NCBI RefSeq assembly: GCF_000948975.2
Contig: NZ_CP059735.1
Location: 2,108,001 to 2,172,000 of the forward strand
Source: Thalassomonas actiniarum
Lineage (GTDB): Bacteria; Pseudomonadota; Gammaproteobacteria; Enterobacterales; Alteromonadaceae
Reading direction: 5' to 3'
DNA: 64,000 nucleotides
Positions 52,490-62,662 of this stretch are shown one piece after another; positions within the stretch are counted from its first letter, which is position 1, and each line of letters opens with the position of its first letter. The notes below the pieces were generated by a model. The model made no database searches, was not told the DNA's origin, and saw only the letters and a list, made by a program, of their open reading frames with translations. The position numbers and the translations under genes are program-made.

Positions 52490-53788
52490 TTAGCGACTTT
52501 CATCCTTATTAAAGTATTCCCGGGTGCCGTGGGACATCACAGCTTCGCCGATCCTGCGCATTGCCACTGTGTATGCGGCGCTGCGCAGGCTTCTTTTTTC
52601 TGACTCTGCCACTTGCCAGACCCGGGCAAAGGCGGTTTTCATCTGGTTTTCGAGTTTGCTTCTCACTTCCTCTAAAGACCAGAGATAACCGGCGCGATTT
52701 TGCACCCATTCAAAATAGCTGACGGTAACGCCGCCGGCATTGACCAGTACATCCGGCAAGATCTGTATGTCCCGGGCTTCAAGGCGGGCTTCCGCCTGAC
52801 TTTGTATCGGGCCGTTGGCCACTTCTATTATGGTGCGGGCCCGGATGCTGTCGGCATTTTCATTATGGATCACCCCTTCAAGTGCCGCCGGGATCAAGAC
52901 ATCCACATCCAGTGCCAGTAACTCTTCATTGCTGATCTCGCTGTGTTCAATCAACTGGCAAACCGACTGCTCACAGTATACCGCGCGCATTTTGCGGGAC
53001 GATTGCTTTTCCTGCCACAGGCTTTCAATGTCAAAGCCCTGTTTTGAATAAACCCCGCCTTGGGAGTCGGAAATAGCGACAATTTTAAAGCCGTCAGCCT
53101 GTAATAGCCGGGCAACATGATAAGCGGCATTGCCAAAGCCCTGCACCGCAACCCGGGTATTTTCTGCCTGCCAGCCCTGTTTTGCTGCCAGTTCGCGGAT
53201 ACACAGGTAGGCGCCGCGGCCTGTGGCTTCGTCCCGGCCCAGACTGCCCCCCAGGTGCACGGGTTTGCCGGTGATCACCGCCGGGGCCCTGAGACGGTTG
53301 ATGGCCTCAAATTCGTCCATCATCCAGCCCATAATACGGGCATTGGTATAGACATCGGGGGCGGGAATATCGATATCCGGGCCGATAAAATCTGCCATGG
53401 CCCGTACATAGGCCCGGGACAAGCGTTCGAGCTCCATCGGCGACAGCTCTTTTGGCTGTACCGAGACGCCGCCTTTGGCGCCGCCAAAGGGAATGCCGAG
53501 CAGGGCACATTTGATAGTCATCCATAACCCCAGTGCCTGCACTTCCTCCGGGTTGACTTGAGGATGATAGCGAATACCGCCCTTGGTGGGGCCAAGGACA
53601 TTATTGTACTGGCAACGGTAACCGGTAAAATAATGCAGGGCACCGTTGTCCATTCTTACCGGCAAAGAGGCTTGCATCAGCGCCCTGGGATAAAGCAAAG
53701 ACTCTACTACTTCGCTACTGACACCGGCATCCATGCCTATGGCTTTGATCCGGGTTAAGGCATCGTCGAAGACGTTTTGGCTGCTCAT
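52490..53788 (-). CDS. Glutamate dehydrogenase (Glu/Leu/Phe/Val dehydrogenase family)
   Basis: 432 residues, the length of hexameric NAD(P) GDH. It interconverts glutamate and 2-oxoglutarate plus ammonia. The substrate-binding segment has GPTKGGIRYHP and FGGAKGGVSVQP with the catalytic Lys; DIPAPDVYTNARIMGWMMDE and the nucleotide loop VAVQGFGNAAYHVARLL (~213-229, GxGNAA) are present. SD AAAAAGG at seven bases. NAD or NADP preference cannot be fixed by eye. It is convergent with the STAS-like gene (33-base gap). Confidence 0.92.
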   Translation of the reverse strand: MSSQNVFDDALTRIKAIGMDAGVSSEVVESLLYPRALMQASLPVRMDNGALHYFTGYRCQYNNVLGPTKGGIRYHPQVNPEEVQALGLWMTIKCALLGIPFGGAKGGVSVQPKELSPMELERLSRAYVRAMADFIGPDIDIPAPDVYTNARIMGWMMDEFEAINRLRAPAVITGKPVHLGGSLGRDEATGRGAYLCIRELAAKQGWQAENTRVAVQGFGNAAYHVARLLQADGFKIVAISDSQGGVYSKQGFDIESLWQEKQSSRKMRAVYCEQSVCQLIEHSEISNEELLALDVDVLIPAALEGVIHNENADSIRARTIIEVANGPIQSQAEARLEARDIQILPDVLVNAGGVTVSYFEWVQNRAGYLWSLEEVRSKLENQMKTAFARVWQVAESEKRSLRSAAYTVAMRRIGEAVMSHGTREYFNKDESR

Positions 53789-54144
53789 ATAAGGCCTTTT
53801 TGGCTGTTGTTGCTGGCGGTGTCTTTATCTTAGTTGAGAAATGCATTTACCGGTTGCCGGTTTTGCTATGACGGGTAAGTTTTTTTGCGATGGGATAAAT
53901 AGCGATAGACGATTTTATTTAGCCCGGCGTTATTTCATCAATCATGCATAAGCAGATCATTATTTTGCAATAAGAATTGACAGCGTTGTCATCGTGGTTA
54001 TGATTAAAGTTGCCGAATTAACAATCAAAAATATTATCGGTGCCTGTCGGGAAAAGCAGGGCAGGGGATCGCCATCCTGTGACATTAGCAGCAGGTTTAA
54101 GCCAGCAGGATCAAGTAACAGGAATCAGCAAAAGGAATGATAAC
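53789..54144. other. Intergenic gap between glutamate dehydrogenase and chitinase
   Basis: 356 bases between divergent genes. No clear operator or small gene; an upstream in-frame extension of the chitinase frame (from 54040) lacks a ribosome site. Confidence 0.4.
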
Positions 54145-55611
54145 ATGCAGAAAACAAAGCACAGGGCCGTATATCCAGGGAGCCTGATTTTGATATTCGT
54201 TATGGTCTTCACGGCAAGCCCGGCAGTAAATGCCCAAACCGCAGATTTAACTTCATGGCAAGCAAACTCCGTTTATGTAGCCGGTGAGCAAGTGGTCTAT
54301 GCTGCGGCCATATTTGAAGCCAGGTGGTGGACCCAGGGGGATGAGCCCGGTGCCGCCAACAGCGACGGTCCCTGGTTATTTATCGCCAATTGCCAGTCGG
54401 GACAAAGCGGTGCTTGTGATCCCAGCAACCTGGGAGAGCCGGTTGAGCCGCCAAGCGGGCCGCAGCCCAATCCCGGCGGCGGATATACCATGCTAAAAAG
54501 CGAGCTGGAGGCGACAGAGGCGACATTAACCAGCTCGGCGCTGTTTCTTGAAGTGAAAGCCTCGATTGAAACCCGAGCTAACGCTGAGGTGGAGCTGATT
54601 AAAGCAGGTGCTGCCAGCAACCCGGAAAACGTTAAACGGGTTGAGCAGATATTTCCCGAGCAGCAATGGCTTTATACCTTTCCCCAGCGACACTCTGCCT
54701 ATAGTTATGAGAAGTTTTTACAGGCCATAGGCAAATTTAAAGGGTTTTGCGCCAGCTACAGCGACGGGCGCAACAGTGATGCCATCTGCCGCAAATCGCT
54801 GGCGACCATGTTTGCCCACTTCACCCAGGAAACCGGGGGCCATGATGTGAACTCGCCGATAGAAGAATGGCGCCAGGCGCTGGTGTTTGTCCGTGAAGCC
54901 GGTTGTCATGAAAATGACAGCAGCTGTTTATATAACGCCGAATGCGCTCCCGATACCTGGCAGGGACAGCAGTGGCCCTGCGGCACCCGAACCGGCGGAG
55001 GTTATCAGAAATATTACGGCCGCGGCGCCAAGCAATTAAGCTATAACTATAATTACGGGCCGTTTTCTCAGGCCATGTACGGTGATGTTTCCGTACTGCT
55101 GCAAAACCCTGAACGGGTGGCCGATACCTGGTTAAATATTGCCTCGGCGGTGTTTTTTTATCTTTATCCGGCATCCCCGAAACCCAGTATGCTGCATGTG
55201 ATTGACGGCACCTGGCAGCCCAACAGCCATGATACCGGCCTGGGTATTAAACCCGGGTTTGGCGCCACCACCAACATTATCAACGGCGGTATAGAATGCG
55301 GACACGGTTATGAAAAGCCCCAGTCGTTAAACCGCATGGCCTATTACCGTGAACATGCCGCCGCCATGGGCGTACCGGTAGAGAGCACGGAAGAGCTGGG
55401 TTGTGCCGGGCAAAAAAGCTTTGATACCCAGGGGGCAGGGGCGATGAAAATATACTGGGATCAGGATTGGGGTTATTACCCGGACTTGCCGGAAGGCAAG
55501 TCTTTTGCCTGTAAGCTGGTGGGTTATCAAACCCGGCATTTTGCCCTGCAAGCGGGAGATTATCAAAAATGTGTTCAGCATTATTTTGATGTCGATGTTA
55601 TCGACAATTAA
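54145..55611 (+). CDS. Secreted GH19 chitinase with N-terminal CBM5/12 module
   Basis: 488 residues. The signal peptide ends PAVNA-QT. Residues ~32-85 form a CBM5/12 chitin-binding module (TSWQANSVYVAGEQVVYAAAI, WWTQGDEPG) with the aromatic W/Y surface. A Pro/Gly linker follows, then GH19: FAHFTQETGGHD with the first catalytic Glu, YYGRGAKQLSYNYNYGPFSQ, and NIINGGIECGHG, typical of class IV/bacterial chitinases. It hydrolyses chitin or chitin oligomers with inversion. Start at 54145 has AAAGGA upstream. Many Cys suggest disulfides in the secreted enzyme. Confidence 0.92.
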   Translation: MQKTKHRAVYPGSLILIFVMVFTASPAVNAQTADLTSWQANSVYVAGEQVVYAAAIFEARWWTQGDEPGAANSDGPWLFIANCQSGQSGACDPSNLGEPVEPPSGPQPNPGGGYTMLKSELEATEATLTSSALFLEVKASIETRANAEVELIKAGAASNPENVKRVEQIFPEQQWLYTFPQRHSAYSYEKFLQAIGKFKGFCASYSDGRNSDAICRKSLATMFAHFTQETGGHDVNSPIEEWRQALVFVREAGCHENDSSCLYNAECAPDTWQGQQWPCGTRTGGGYQKYYGRGAKQLSYNYNYGPFSQAMYGDVSVLLQNPERVADTWLNIASAVFFYLYPASPKPSMLHVIDGTWQPNSHDTGLGIKPGFGATTNIINGGIECGHGYEKPQSLNRMAYYREHAAAMGVPVESTEELGCAGQKSFDTQGAGAMKIYWDQDWGYYPDLPEGKSFACKLVGYQTRHFALQAGDYQKCVQHYFDVDVIDN

Positions 55612-55622
55612 CTTTCACGGCT

Positions 55623-55690
55623 GCTGAGCTTGTGACTGTTTTATACAAGCTCAGCCCGGGTCTTTTTTGCTTAAGGGACCCGGGGGCTTT
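55623..55690 (+). terminator. Double hairpin terminator after the chitinase gene
   Basis: GCTGAGCTTGT/ACAAGCTCAGC (55623-55655) is followed directly by CCCGGGTC/GACCCGGG around a T-rich loop (55655-55684). Two consecutive strong stems separate the chitinase from the next gene. Confidence 0.7.
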
Positions 55691-55800
55691 TATGTTATTG
55701 CTGAGGTTTTAGTATATTTTGCAAGTGTTTTGTATTAGCCTCTAACTAGCTGTTTTAACTGCACTGTTAACAAAAAGCAATAACACCAAGGATGCCAAAC

Positions 55801-56934
55801 ATGGTTAAAAAACTCACGGGGTTAGCTGCCCTTACGCTTCTGCTTTCGGCCTGTAGCACCAGCTCCACCACCGCAGGCAATGCTATCGACCCGGCGCTCA
55901 CCAAGAGTCCGCGGGATCTGGCGATGTTTACCGCCGAAAATAAACAATGTTATGACCGCAGCACAGAGTCTTATAGCTTTGTCATTGATGCCCATAATCA
56001 TTTTCGGCCTTTCGGCGGCCATGCGATCCCCATGCATGAACTTGATGATTATTTTCGCCGTTTAGGTGTGCTGTTTGTCAATGTCTACGGTATCGGTCAG
56101 ACCTTGCCGGTGGACTCTTCCTGTGATTATTATCTTGATTGTCCCGACACCCTGGTTATCCCCAGCATTAAAAATGATTTTCGCAATGCTTCCAATTATA
56201 TGGAGTTTCCGCCGGATGGCTTGCACTTAACTTTGTCGATGAGTTTCCCCAACCTGGCCGAGCCCCAATGGATCAAGCCGCAAATGCTGCAACTGAACCA
56301 GGAATACCCGGACAAGTTTAAATGGATGGGAGAAGTGAACCTGGTCAAGCAGGCGCTGTTTCAAAATGGCCATCAGGCCACCCCGATAGAAGCCATCCCG
56401 AAGTGGGCGGATTTTATGGCTAAGCTTCGTGAAGACAAGATGCCGGTGGCCATCCATTCCGACTTGGGCAACGACAACGAAGGTGAAAACTACAAGTATC
56501 TGCCGCTGATGGACAAGGTGCTGGAGTTATATCCCGACAATAAAATTATCTGGGTGCACATGGGACTGTCCGCCGAGTTGAAAGCGGCGGATCCGGTCAA
56601 GCATATTGCGGTGATGAAAGAGCGTTTGGATAAATACCCCAATTTGATGCTGGATATTTCCTGGCGGGTGATTTACGACAACTACTTTATCAAACCTGAA
56701 ATCCGCGCCCTGTATGTTGATTTTTTCAACGGCTATTCCACCCGGATTTTACCCGGCACCGACTTTGTCGCGTCACGTAAGAAAGATTTCCTGGTATACG
56801 CCCAGGAGGTTGAAGTGACCAGCCGCATCAATCTCTACCTTGATGACAATGCCTTTAGAAATATTGCCCTAGGGGAGAATTATTTCCGCCTGATGGGCAT
56901 GGATAAATATCAGGCGCCGCAGATCTGCCGCTAG
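55801..56934 (+). CDS. Lipoprotein of the amidohydrolase (TIM-barrel) superfamily
   Basis: 377 residues. The lipobox LLSAC (~16-20) marks an exported lipoprotein. The barrel has the metal-binding HxH (VIDAHNHFRPFG, ~62-73), a histidine in VAIHSDLGND (~217), VHMGLSAEL (~250) and an Asp in PGTDFVASRK (~322), consistent with an amidohydrolase-2-type binuclear or mononuclear metal centre. Substrate unknown. The ATG at 55801 with AAGGA eight bases upstream is preferred over 55792. Confidence 0.8.
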   Translation: MVKKLTGLAALTLLLSACSTSSTTAGNAIDPALTKSPRDLAMFTAENKQCYDRSTESYSFVIDAHNHFRPFGGHAIPMHELDDYFRRLGVLFVNVYGIGQTLPVDSSCDYYLDCPDTLVIPSIKNDFRNASNYMEFPPDGLHLTLSMSFPNLAEPQWIKPQMLQLNQEYPDKFKWMGEVNLVKQALFQNGHQATPIEAIPKWADFMAKLREDKMPVAIHSDLGNDNEGENYKYLPLMDKVLELYPDNKIIWVHMGLSAELKAADPVKHIAVMKERLDKYPNLMLDISWRVIYDNYFIKPEIRALYVDFFNGYSTRILPGTDFVASRKKDFLVYAQEVEVTSRINLYLDDNAFRNIALGENYFRLMGMDKYQAPQICR

Positions 56935-56987
56935 CGGCTGTTTGTCTTTTTTGAGCAGACGGGGCTTTTTCAGAAAAGTCCTGTATG

Positions 56988-57023
56988 CTCACCGGTTTGC
57001 CTTTGTTTGGGGAAACCGGTGAG
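56988..57023. terminator. Inverted repeat downstream of the amidohydrolase gene
   Basis: CTCACCGGTTT and AAACCGGTGAG, an 11 bp perfect stem with a 14-base loop, no T-tract. Possible factor-dependent terminator or mRNA end structure. Confidence 0.4.
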
Positions 57024-57136
57024 TGCAAAGACCTGTTTACCATGCGTTATATTCATTCGGTCTGGATAACGGCATTGTCTTGGATAGATGTGGTAAATAC
57101 TTCCTGCTATTATTCCATCGGAAAAACTGAAAACTG

Positions 57137-58249
57137 ATGAAACCTTGTGGACCTATCATGAATCTCCCAAAAGTATTTTTAGCGGCAGCTTTGCTGACGG
57201 CAAACCTGTTGATGACCTGTCTAAACAGCGCATCGGCCTCCGATTGGTACCCGCTTCGTGTCCAGGTATGGGACCAGCCGTTTGTCAGGGAGAGCACCCG
57301 AAAAGAGGTGGATTATATCCCGCTGCAAAAAGCCGCAAAAAAATGGAAAATCTGCGTCTCCTTCCCCCATGTCAAGGACTCTTTCTGGCTGGCGGTGGAT
57401 TATGGCGTCGCCGAAGAATCCGAACGGCTCGGTATTGAAATGGAGTTATTCGAAGCGGGCGGTTTTAACAATCTCGATATCCAGATACAGCAAATTCGTG
57501 ACTGTGTTGCCAACAAGGCCGACGGCGTGGTTATTGGCGCCATCTCTACCGACGGTTTAAATCCTTTGGTGGCGGAGCTGAAAAAGCAAAATATTCCGGT
57601 GATAGATTTAGTCAACGGCATCAGCTCACCCGATATTACCGCCAAGTCGTCCTACTCCCATAAAGACATGGGTTATATGGTCGGGGATTTTATTGCCCGC
57701 GCGCAAAAAGCAGCGGGTAAGTCCGGGCCGGTGAATGTTGCCTGGTTGCCCGGGCCCAAAGGCGCCGGTTGGGTTGATTACAGCAACGAAGGCTTTGAGG
57801 TGGCGGTAAAAGAAAATCCGGACATTAATGTCTTGACGGTAAAATACGGCGATACCGGCAAAAGGGTACAACGAAAGCTATTGAAAGAGGTGCTGGCGGA
57901 GGGCCTGGCGCTTGATTATATTGCCGGGACCGCGGTGACGGCAGAAGTGGCCATTTCCATGCTGCGTAAGAAAAAGCTGGATGAAAAAGTCAAACTGGTG
58001 ACCCAATATGTCAATCCCGGGGTCTATGCCGGGATCAAGCGTGGCAAAATTGCCGCCGCGGTATCCTTGTCATCGGTGATCCAGGGGCGTATTGCCATTG
58101 ACCAGATAGTGCGCATTCTCGAAGGCAAGCAATATTATAAGCATGTCGGCGTCAAGCTCAACGTGGTGCACAGCGGCAATTTAAGAACCTTCGACCGGGC
58201 CAGTACCTTAGCCCCCAACGGATTTCGCACGGTGTATTCTGTCAATTAA
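57137..58249 (+). CDS. torT: TorT-like periplasmic binding protein
   Basis: 370 residues. A signal peptide (ends near NSASA-SD) and a type I periplasmic-binding fold with TorT features: AAKKWKICVSFPHVKDSFWL, YGVAEESERLGIEMELFEAG, VVIGAISTDGL, VNVAWLPGPKGAGW, YIAGTAVTAEVAISML and a PNGFRTVY end. In E. coli TorT binds TMAO and signals to TorS. Here it is followed after 27 bases by a hybrid kinase, consistent with that partnership, although no torCAD reductase genes adjoin. ATG 57158 is an alternative start. Confidence 0.83.
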   Translation: MKPCGPIMNLPKVFLAAALLTANLLMTCLNSASASDWYPLRVQVWDQPFVRESTRKEVDYIPLQKAAKKWKICVSFPHVKDSFWLAVDYGVAEESERLGIEMELFEAGGFNNLDIQIQQIRDCVANKADGVVIGAISTDGLNPLVAELKKQNIPVIDLVNGISSPDITAKSSYSHKDMGYMVGDFIARAQKAAGKSGPVNVAWLPGPKGAGWVDYSNEGFEVAVKENPDINVLTVKYGDTGKRVQRKLLKEVLAEGLALDYIAGTAVTAEVAISMLRKKKLDEKVKLVTQYVNPGVYAGIKRGKIAAAVSLSSVIQGRIAIDQIVRILEGKQYYKHVGVKLNVVHSGNLRTFDRASTLAPNGFRTVYSVN

Positions 58250-58291
58250 CAGCTGCTCTATTTTAGCAACTACTTCATGGAGAAACGGCCT

Positions 58292-61200
58292 GTGAAGCCT
58301 GTCCAATTACTTATCGTTATCACCATACTGTTAGGCGGCATCGCCACTTCGTATCAGGTGCATAACAGCATTCAGGCGAAAGCCGAAGCCGCCTGGCTTG
58401 AGCGGGCGGCGCAGGACGCCAAAAGCATTTCCGATATCGGCCAGTTCTGGGTGTCCCATTTTGTCGGGCCGATGCGGGGTTTTGCCAACCTGTTTCTAAG
58501 CTCAGCAGAAGTCACCGAAGACGAGATGATGGACAGTTACGAGTTCTTCAGCGGCTCCGAGTCGGGAATACCGCTGCTTAACGCCGCCTTTGTCGAATTT
58601 TCTTCGGCCAGTACCGACGAGCAAAAGTTTATTATCAGTTTAAGCAGTGAAGAGTCCGGCATTTTGGAAGTGGGGTCGAATCTTATCAACTTGCCGCAGG
58701 CGAAACTGCCGATATTAACGGCGATAAACTATCCGGGCGAGGTGGTACTCGGGCCGCCGTTTGAAGATGAATTCGGCACGAAATTCAGCCTGGCCGCCCT
58801 GTATATTGAAACCGACAGCATCAGGGGCGTGGTGGTGTCTATGCCGGATATCACCGACTTTGCCCAAAGCCTGGGGGCGGTGCATGCCCCCAAAGGAATG
58901 AATTTCGAGTTAGTGGGCAACTGGCGTTTAGAGAACGGCAAAACCATAGAAAAACTCCTCTACCAGCCGGAAAGCCGGCAACAGCCGATAGTGAAGACCC
59001 TGCCGGTTAAAGTCATGGTGGGTAAGTTCATGTGGATATTCAACTGGCGTGTTTTCCCCGACTATGAAGGCGGCACGGAAACCCGGCTGGCGCTGTCTAT
59101 TTTAGTGGGCGGCAGTGCTTTTAGTTTGATGATCTCGATTTTTATCGCCTTCTTGTTCAAGCAAAACTCCTCGGTGCAAAAACTGGTGGAAGAGCGTACC
59201 TCTGAGCTTCAGGATGCGCTGGAGCAGGCGGATATGGCCAGCCAGGCAAAAAGCGATTTCCTCGCCAATATGAGTCATGAAATTCGCACGCCGATGAATG
59301 CCATCATCGGCTTGTCTTATCTGGCGCTGAAAACCCAGCTGACCCCGCCGCAGCGGGATTATCTCTCGAAAATCAGCTCATCGTCGCAGGCCTTGCTGCG
59401 CATTATCAACGACATCCTGGATTTTTCCAAAATCGAAGCCGGTAAGCTGCATATGGAAAAGGTGTCGTTTGACTTAAATGAAGTACTGATGGATTTATCC
59501 AACCTCATTGTCACCGGCGCCAAGGCCAAAGGCACGGAAATCACCATTTCCTGTCCCCACGACATTCCCTGCAACCTGATTGGCGATCCTCTGCGTTTGG
59601 GGCAAATTCTACTTAATCTGGCCAGCAATGCCGTCAAGTTCACCGAAAATGGCGAAATTGCCATTTCCGTTTCCTGCGACCGCGAGGATGAAAACGAGGC
59701 AACTTTGACCTTTTTCGTTAAAGATACCGGGATCGGCATGACCAAAGCGCAAAAAGACAAGCTGTTCCAGTCATTCACTCAGGCAGATACTTCCACCACA
59801 CGTAAATATGGCGGCACCGGTTTGGGCCTGACCATTTCCAAGCAACTGGTGGAATTGATGGGCGGGGAAATCTGGGGAGAAAGTGAGCCCGGTGTCGGCA
59901 GCACCTTTTTCTTTAGGGTAACCTTTGCCTTAGATCCCAACCGCGACGCCCATTATATTCCCAGCGACGATACCCTTAAAGGCAAGCGGGTGTTGATTGT
60001 CGATGACAATGCCACCGCACTTGAAAGCCTGACGGAAATCCTGCAGTCGCTGGACTTTGACGTTTATGCGGTTTCTTCCGGTGAAGCGGCGCTGGAAGAA
60101 ATTCGCCGGGTAGCCATTACCCCCAACTGCAAACCCTACGATATTATCTTTATGGACTGGCATATGCCGGGGCTTGACGGCGTGGAAACCTCCAGGCTGA
60201 TCAAGGCGCAAACCCGTGACAGCAACCCGCCTATCATCATTATGGTGACCGGGTTTGACGGTTTCGATGTGCTTAAAGAAGGCAAAGATGCCCTTGACGG
60301 TTATCTGCAAAAACCGGTGAACTTAACCGCCATGTTTAATATGATCGCCTCGAAAATAGGCGGCTGCGAGCAGCTGAGCGAGATACGGGAAAACCAGTTA
60401 AGGCAACAATCGCAAGACATCAACTTAAAAGGTCTTAAGCTGCTGCTGGCCGAAGATAATGTCATCAACCAGCAGGTTGCCCGGGAATTGCTCGAAGGTA
60501 AAGGCATTGACTTAACCATAGTCAGCAACGGACTCGAAGCCGTTGGTGCGGTGAAAGACGCCAACAGCAAGGACGAGGCGTTTGATCTGATACTGATGGA
60601 TATTCAAATGCCGGTGATGGACGGCTATCAGGCGACAGATAACATCAGGAAGCATTCGGGGCGTGACCGGCTGCCGATCATCGCCATGACCGCCCATGCG
60701 CTGGTGGGAGAAAAGGAAAAGTCCTTGATGAATGGCATGAATGATCATATAACTAAACCTATCGATCCGGACATACTTTTTTCAACGGTTGCCAAATGGA
60801 CAACGCCCGATGATCATACGCCGGCTGAGCTTAAGGAAAAGGCTGAGGGGCACTTGTGTGAGCAGGCATTGGAAGAACAACCGGTGAAAGACCACCACGA
60901 CTTACCACGGCTGCCCGGCATAGTGCTGGAGCGCGCGTTGATTTCGGTCAATGGTAACCAGGCCTTGCTGAGCAAATTGCTGACAGAATTTTATCAGGAC
61001 TACCAAAGTGCAGGTGAAGATATCACCCAGGCGCTTGTGTCCGGCGGTCAGGATTTTGTTGCCCGCAAGCTGCATACCATTAAAGGCGCGGGGGGCACTT
61101 TAGGAGCCATGGCGTTAAGTGATGCGGCGCAGGTGCTGGAAGTTCAGGTATTGTCCGGGGAAAGTCAGCCGCAGGGGCTGAAAACCTTTATCGGTGAATT

Positions 61201-61528
61201 TGATAAGGTGATGGCAGGTTTGGCCGCTTTTGTTGCACCCGAACCGGATGTTGAATCTGTCGCTGACGCAGCAGAAGCTGTACCTGTGCAGGACGGGGAA
61301 GAAGTAGATGCTGAGCAGGTAGCAGCAAAACTTCAGGAGCTTAAAACCTTGCTGGAGTCGGGCAGCAGCGATGCCGGAGATGCCTTGCTGGGCTTGAAAT
61401 ATTTACTCAGTGATGAGGATGCTGCGGTTATGGATGATTTGTCGGAACTCGTCAAAGACTATGATTTTGACGAGGCTATTGAAGCGCTTGACCAGGTAGA
61501 ACAAGCGCTGACCATACTAAAAGAATAA
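58292..61528 (+). CDS. CHASE-domain hybrid histidine kinase with two receivers and HPt
   Basis: About 1078 residues. TM1 near residues 2-20, periplasmic CHASE-type region (~35-270; [21 protein letters not shown]), TM2 (~272-292), coiled coil, HisKA with [14 protein letters not shown] (phospho-His ~328), HATPase (DTGIGM, GGTGLGL), REC1 ([17 protein letters not shown]), REC2 ([17 protein letters not shown]), and HPt ([12 protein letters not shown], ~925). Phosphorelay to a separate regulator is implied; the GGDEF regulator 139 bases downstream is the natural target. The GTG at 58292 with GGAG nine bases upstream is preferred; an ATG at 58277 lacks an SD. Confidence 0.9.
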   Translation: MKPVQLLIVITILLGGIATSYQVHNSIQAKAEAAWLERAAQDAKSISDIGQFWVSHFVGPMRGFANLFLSSAEVTEDEMMDSYEFFSGSESGIPLLNAAFVEFSSASTDEQKFIISLSSEESGILEVGSNLINLPQAKLPILTAINYPGEVVLGPPFEDEFGTKFSLAALYIETDSIRGVVVSMPDITDFAQSLGAVHAPKGMNFELVGNWRLENGKTIEKLLYQPESRQQPIVKTLPVKVMVGKFMWIFNWRVFPDYEGGTETRLALSILVGGSAFSLMISIFIAFLFKQNSSVQKLVEERTSELQDALEQADMASQAKSDFLANMSHEIRTPMNAIIGLSYLALKTQLTPPQRDYLSKISSSSQALLRIINDILDFSKIEAGKLHMEKVSFDLNEVLMDLSNLIVTGAKAKGTEITISCPHDIPCNLIGDPLRLGQILLNLASNAVKFTENGEIAISVSCDREDENEATLTFFVKDTGIGMTKAQKDKLFQSFTQADTSTTRKYGGTGLGLTISKQLVELMGGEIWGESEPGVGSTFFFRVTFALDPNRDAHYIPSDDTLKGKRVLIVDDNATALESLTEILQSLDFDVYAVSSGEAALEEIRRVAITPNCKPYDIIFMDWHMPGLDGVETSRLIKAQTRDSNPPIIIMVTGFDGFDVLKEGKDALDGYLQKPVNLTAMFNMIASKIGGCEQLSEIRENQLRQQSQDINLKGLKLLLAEDNVINQQVARELLEGKGIDLTIVSNGLEAVGAVKDANSKDEAFDLILMDIQMPVMDGYQATDNIRKHSGRDRLPIIAMTAHALVGEKEKSLMNGMNDHITKPIDPDILFSTVAKWTTPDDHTPAELKEKAEGHLCEQALEEQPVKDHHDLPRLPGIVLERALISVNGNQALLSKLLTEFYQDYQSAGEDITQALVSGGQDFVARKLHTIKGAGGTLGAMALSDAAQVLEVQVLSGESQPQGLKTFIGEFDKVMAGLAAFVAPEPDVESVADAAEAVPVQDGEEVDAEQVAAKLQELKTLLESGSSDAGDALLGLKYLLSDEDAAVMDDLSELVKDYDFDEAIEALDQVEQALTILKE

Positions 61529-61547
61529 TAACAACGCTGACCTATCT

Positions 61548-61635
61548 TGAGGTAAAAGCTGAAGGTAATAGCTGAGGTAAAAGCTCAAGGCAATAGCTGA
61601 GGCAATAGCTGAAGCTTATGCCTGAAGGTAGCAAC
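61548..61635 (+). repeat. Degenerate 12/13-bp tandem repeat between kinase and regulator genes
   Basis: Seven imperfect units alternating 12 and 13 bases (TGAGGTAAAAGC, TGAAGGTAATAGC and variants) fill most of the 139-base gap. Units carry GAGG/AAGG motifs. Confidence 0.75.
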
Positions 61636-61667
61636 AGCGGTAAGCTAAAACGAGTAATGAGAATTTT

Positions 61668-62576
61668 ATGTCAAAAGCACGCATCTTGATCGTTGATGAT
61701 GAACGTTTAAACATCAACGTAATGATCAGCATATTATCCGAAGACTATGAGCTGGTGATCGCCAAAAGCGGTGAACAGGCGTTAAAGCGCGTGGCGGCTC
61801 AGGCCCCGGATCTTATTTTGCTGGATATCAGCATGCCGGACATGGATGGTTATACGGTATTTGAGCGCATCGGTGAGATGACGGGAGGCAAGCGCATTCC
61901 TATTATCTTTATTACCGCGATGCGTTCACCCGAAGAGGAAATCAAAGGTTTAAAAATGGGGGCGGTAGACTATATTACCAAACCTTTCACCCCCTCGATT
62001 GTTGAAGTGCGGGTGGCGAATCAAATTGAAGCCAAGCGCAACCGCGACGAGCTGGAGCGCTTGAACCGCACCGATGCTTTAACCGGTATCGCCAACCGCC
62101 GCCGTTTCGATGAATATATTATGTTGCAAAGGGAAAGCATAGTACGCTCTGAAGCCGCGCTTTCCATTATCATGATAGATATCGACCATTTTAAGCAATT
62201 TAACGACTGTTACGGCCACGGCGCCGGTGATGATTGTTTAAAAAGGGTGGCTACGGCGCTGGCGAGCAAGCTCGATCGCACCACAGATTTTATTGCCCGT
62301 TACGGCGGCGAGGAATTTGTGGTGATTTTACCGGCCACCGACAGCGAAGGGGCGGCGCAGTGCGCCGAGCGCTTATGTGAGGCGGTGGCAGAGCTGGAGA
62401 TAGCGCATGATGAATCCGGTACCTGCGGCCATGTGACCGCAAGTTTTGGCGTGGCCACCTTGTTGCCGGAGCAGCGGGAAGTCTCGGTAGAAGATTTGCT
62501 GGAATGGGCGGACCAGGCGCTTTACCAGGCCAAGACATCGGGGCGCAACCAGTTTCATATTGCCCGCGGGGGTTAG
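61668..62576 (+). CDS. Response regulator with GGDEF diguanylate cyclase output
   Basis: 302 residues. Receiver domain 1-120 with phospho-acceptor Asp53 (LLDISMPDMDG), ITAM and KPFTP. GGDEF domain ~130-300 with ALTGIANRRRFD, the active site GGEEF (~213-217), and an RTTD five residues before it, the inhibitory I-site (RxxD). It makes c-di-GMP from two GTP when phosphorylated and is subject to product inhibition. Its placement after TorT and the hybrid kinase makes it the probable output of that sensor. SD is poor; translation may depend on the leader. Confidence 0.93.
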   Translation: MSKARILIVDDERLNINVMISILSEDYELVIAKSGEQALKRVAAQAPDLILLDISMPDMDGYTVFERIGEMTGGKRIPIIFITAMRSPEEEIKGLKMGAVDYITKPFTPSIVEVRVANQIEAKRNRDELERLNRTDALTGIANRRRFDEYIMLQRESIVRSEAALSIIMIDIDHFKQFNDCYGHGAGDDCLKRVATALASKLDRTTDFIARYGGEEFVVILPATDSEGAAQCAERLCEAVAELEIAHDESGTCGHVTASFGVATLLPEQREVSVEDLLEWADQALYQAKTSGRNQFHIARGG

Positions 62577-62612
62577 CACAGCTTGGCAGCACTAAGCCGG
62601 CAGCCATAAAAG

Positions 62613-62645
62613 AAAAGCCCTTATGCCAATGCAAAGGGCTTTTTT
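62613..62645. terminator. Bidirectional terminator between convergent genes
   Basis: AAAAGCCCTT and AAGGGCTTTT with a T-tract, between the GGDEF gene stop (62576, +) and the stop of the next minus-strand gene (62663). Confidence 0.85.
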
Positions 62646-62662
62646 GATCGTAACAGGTTCAG

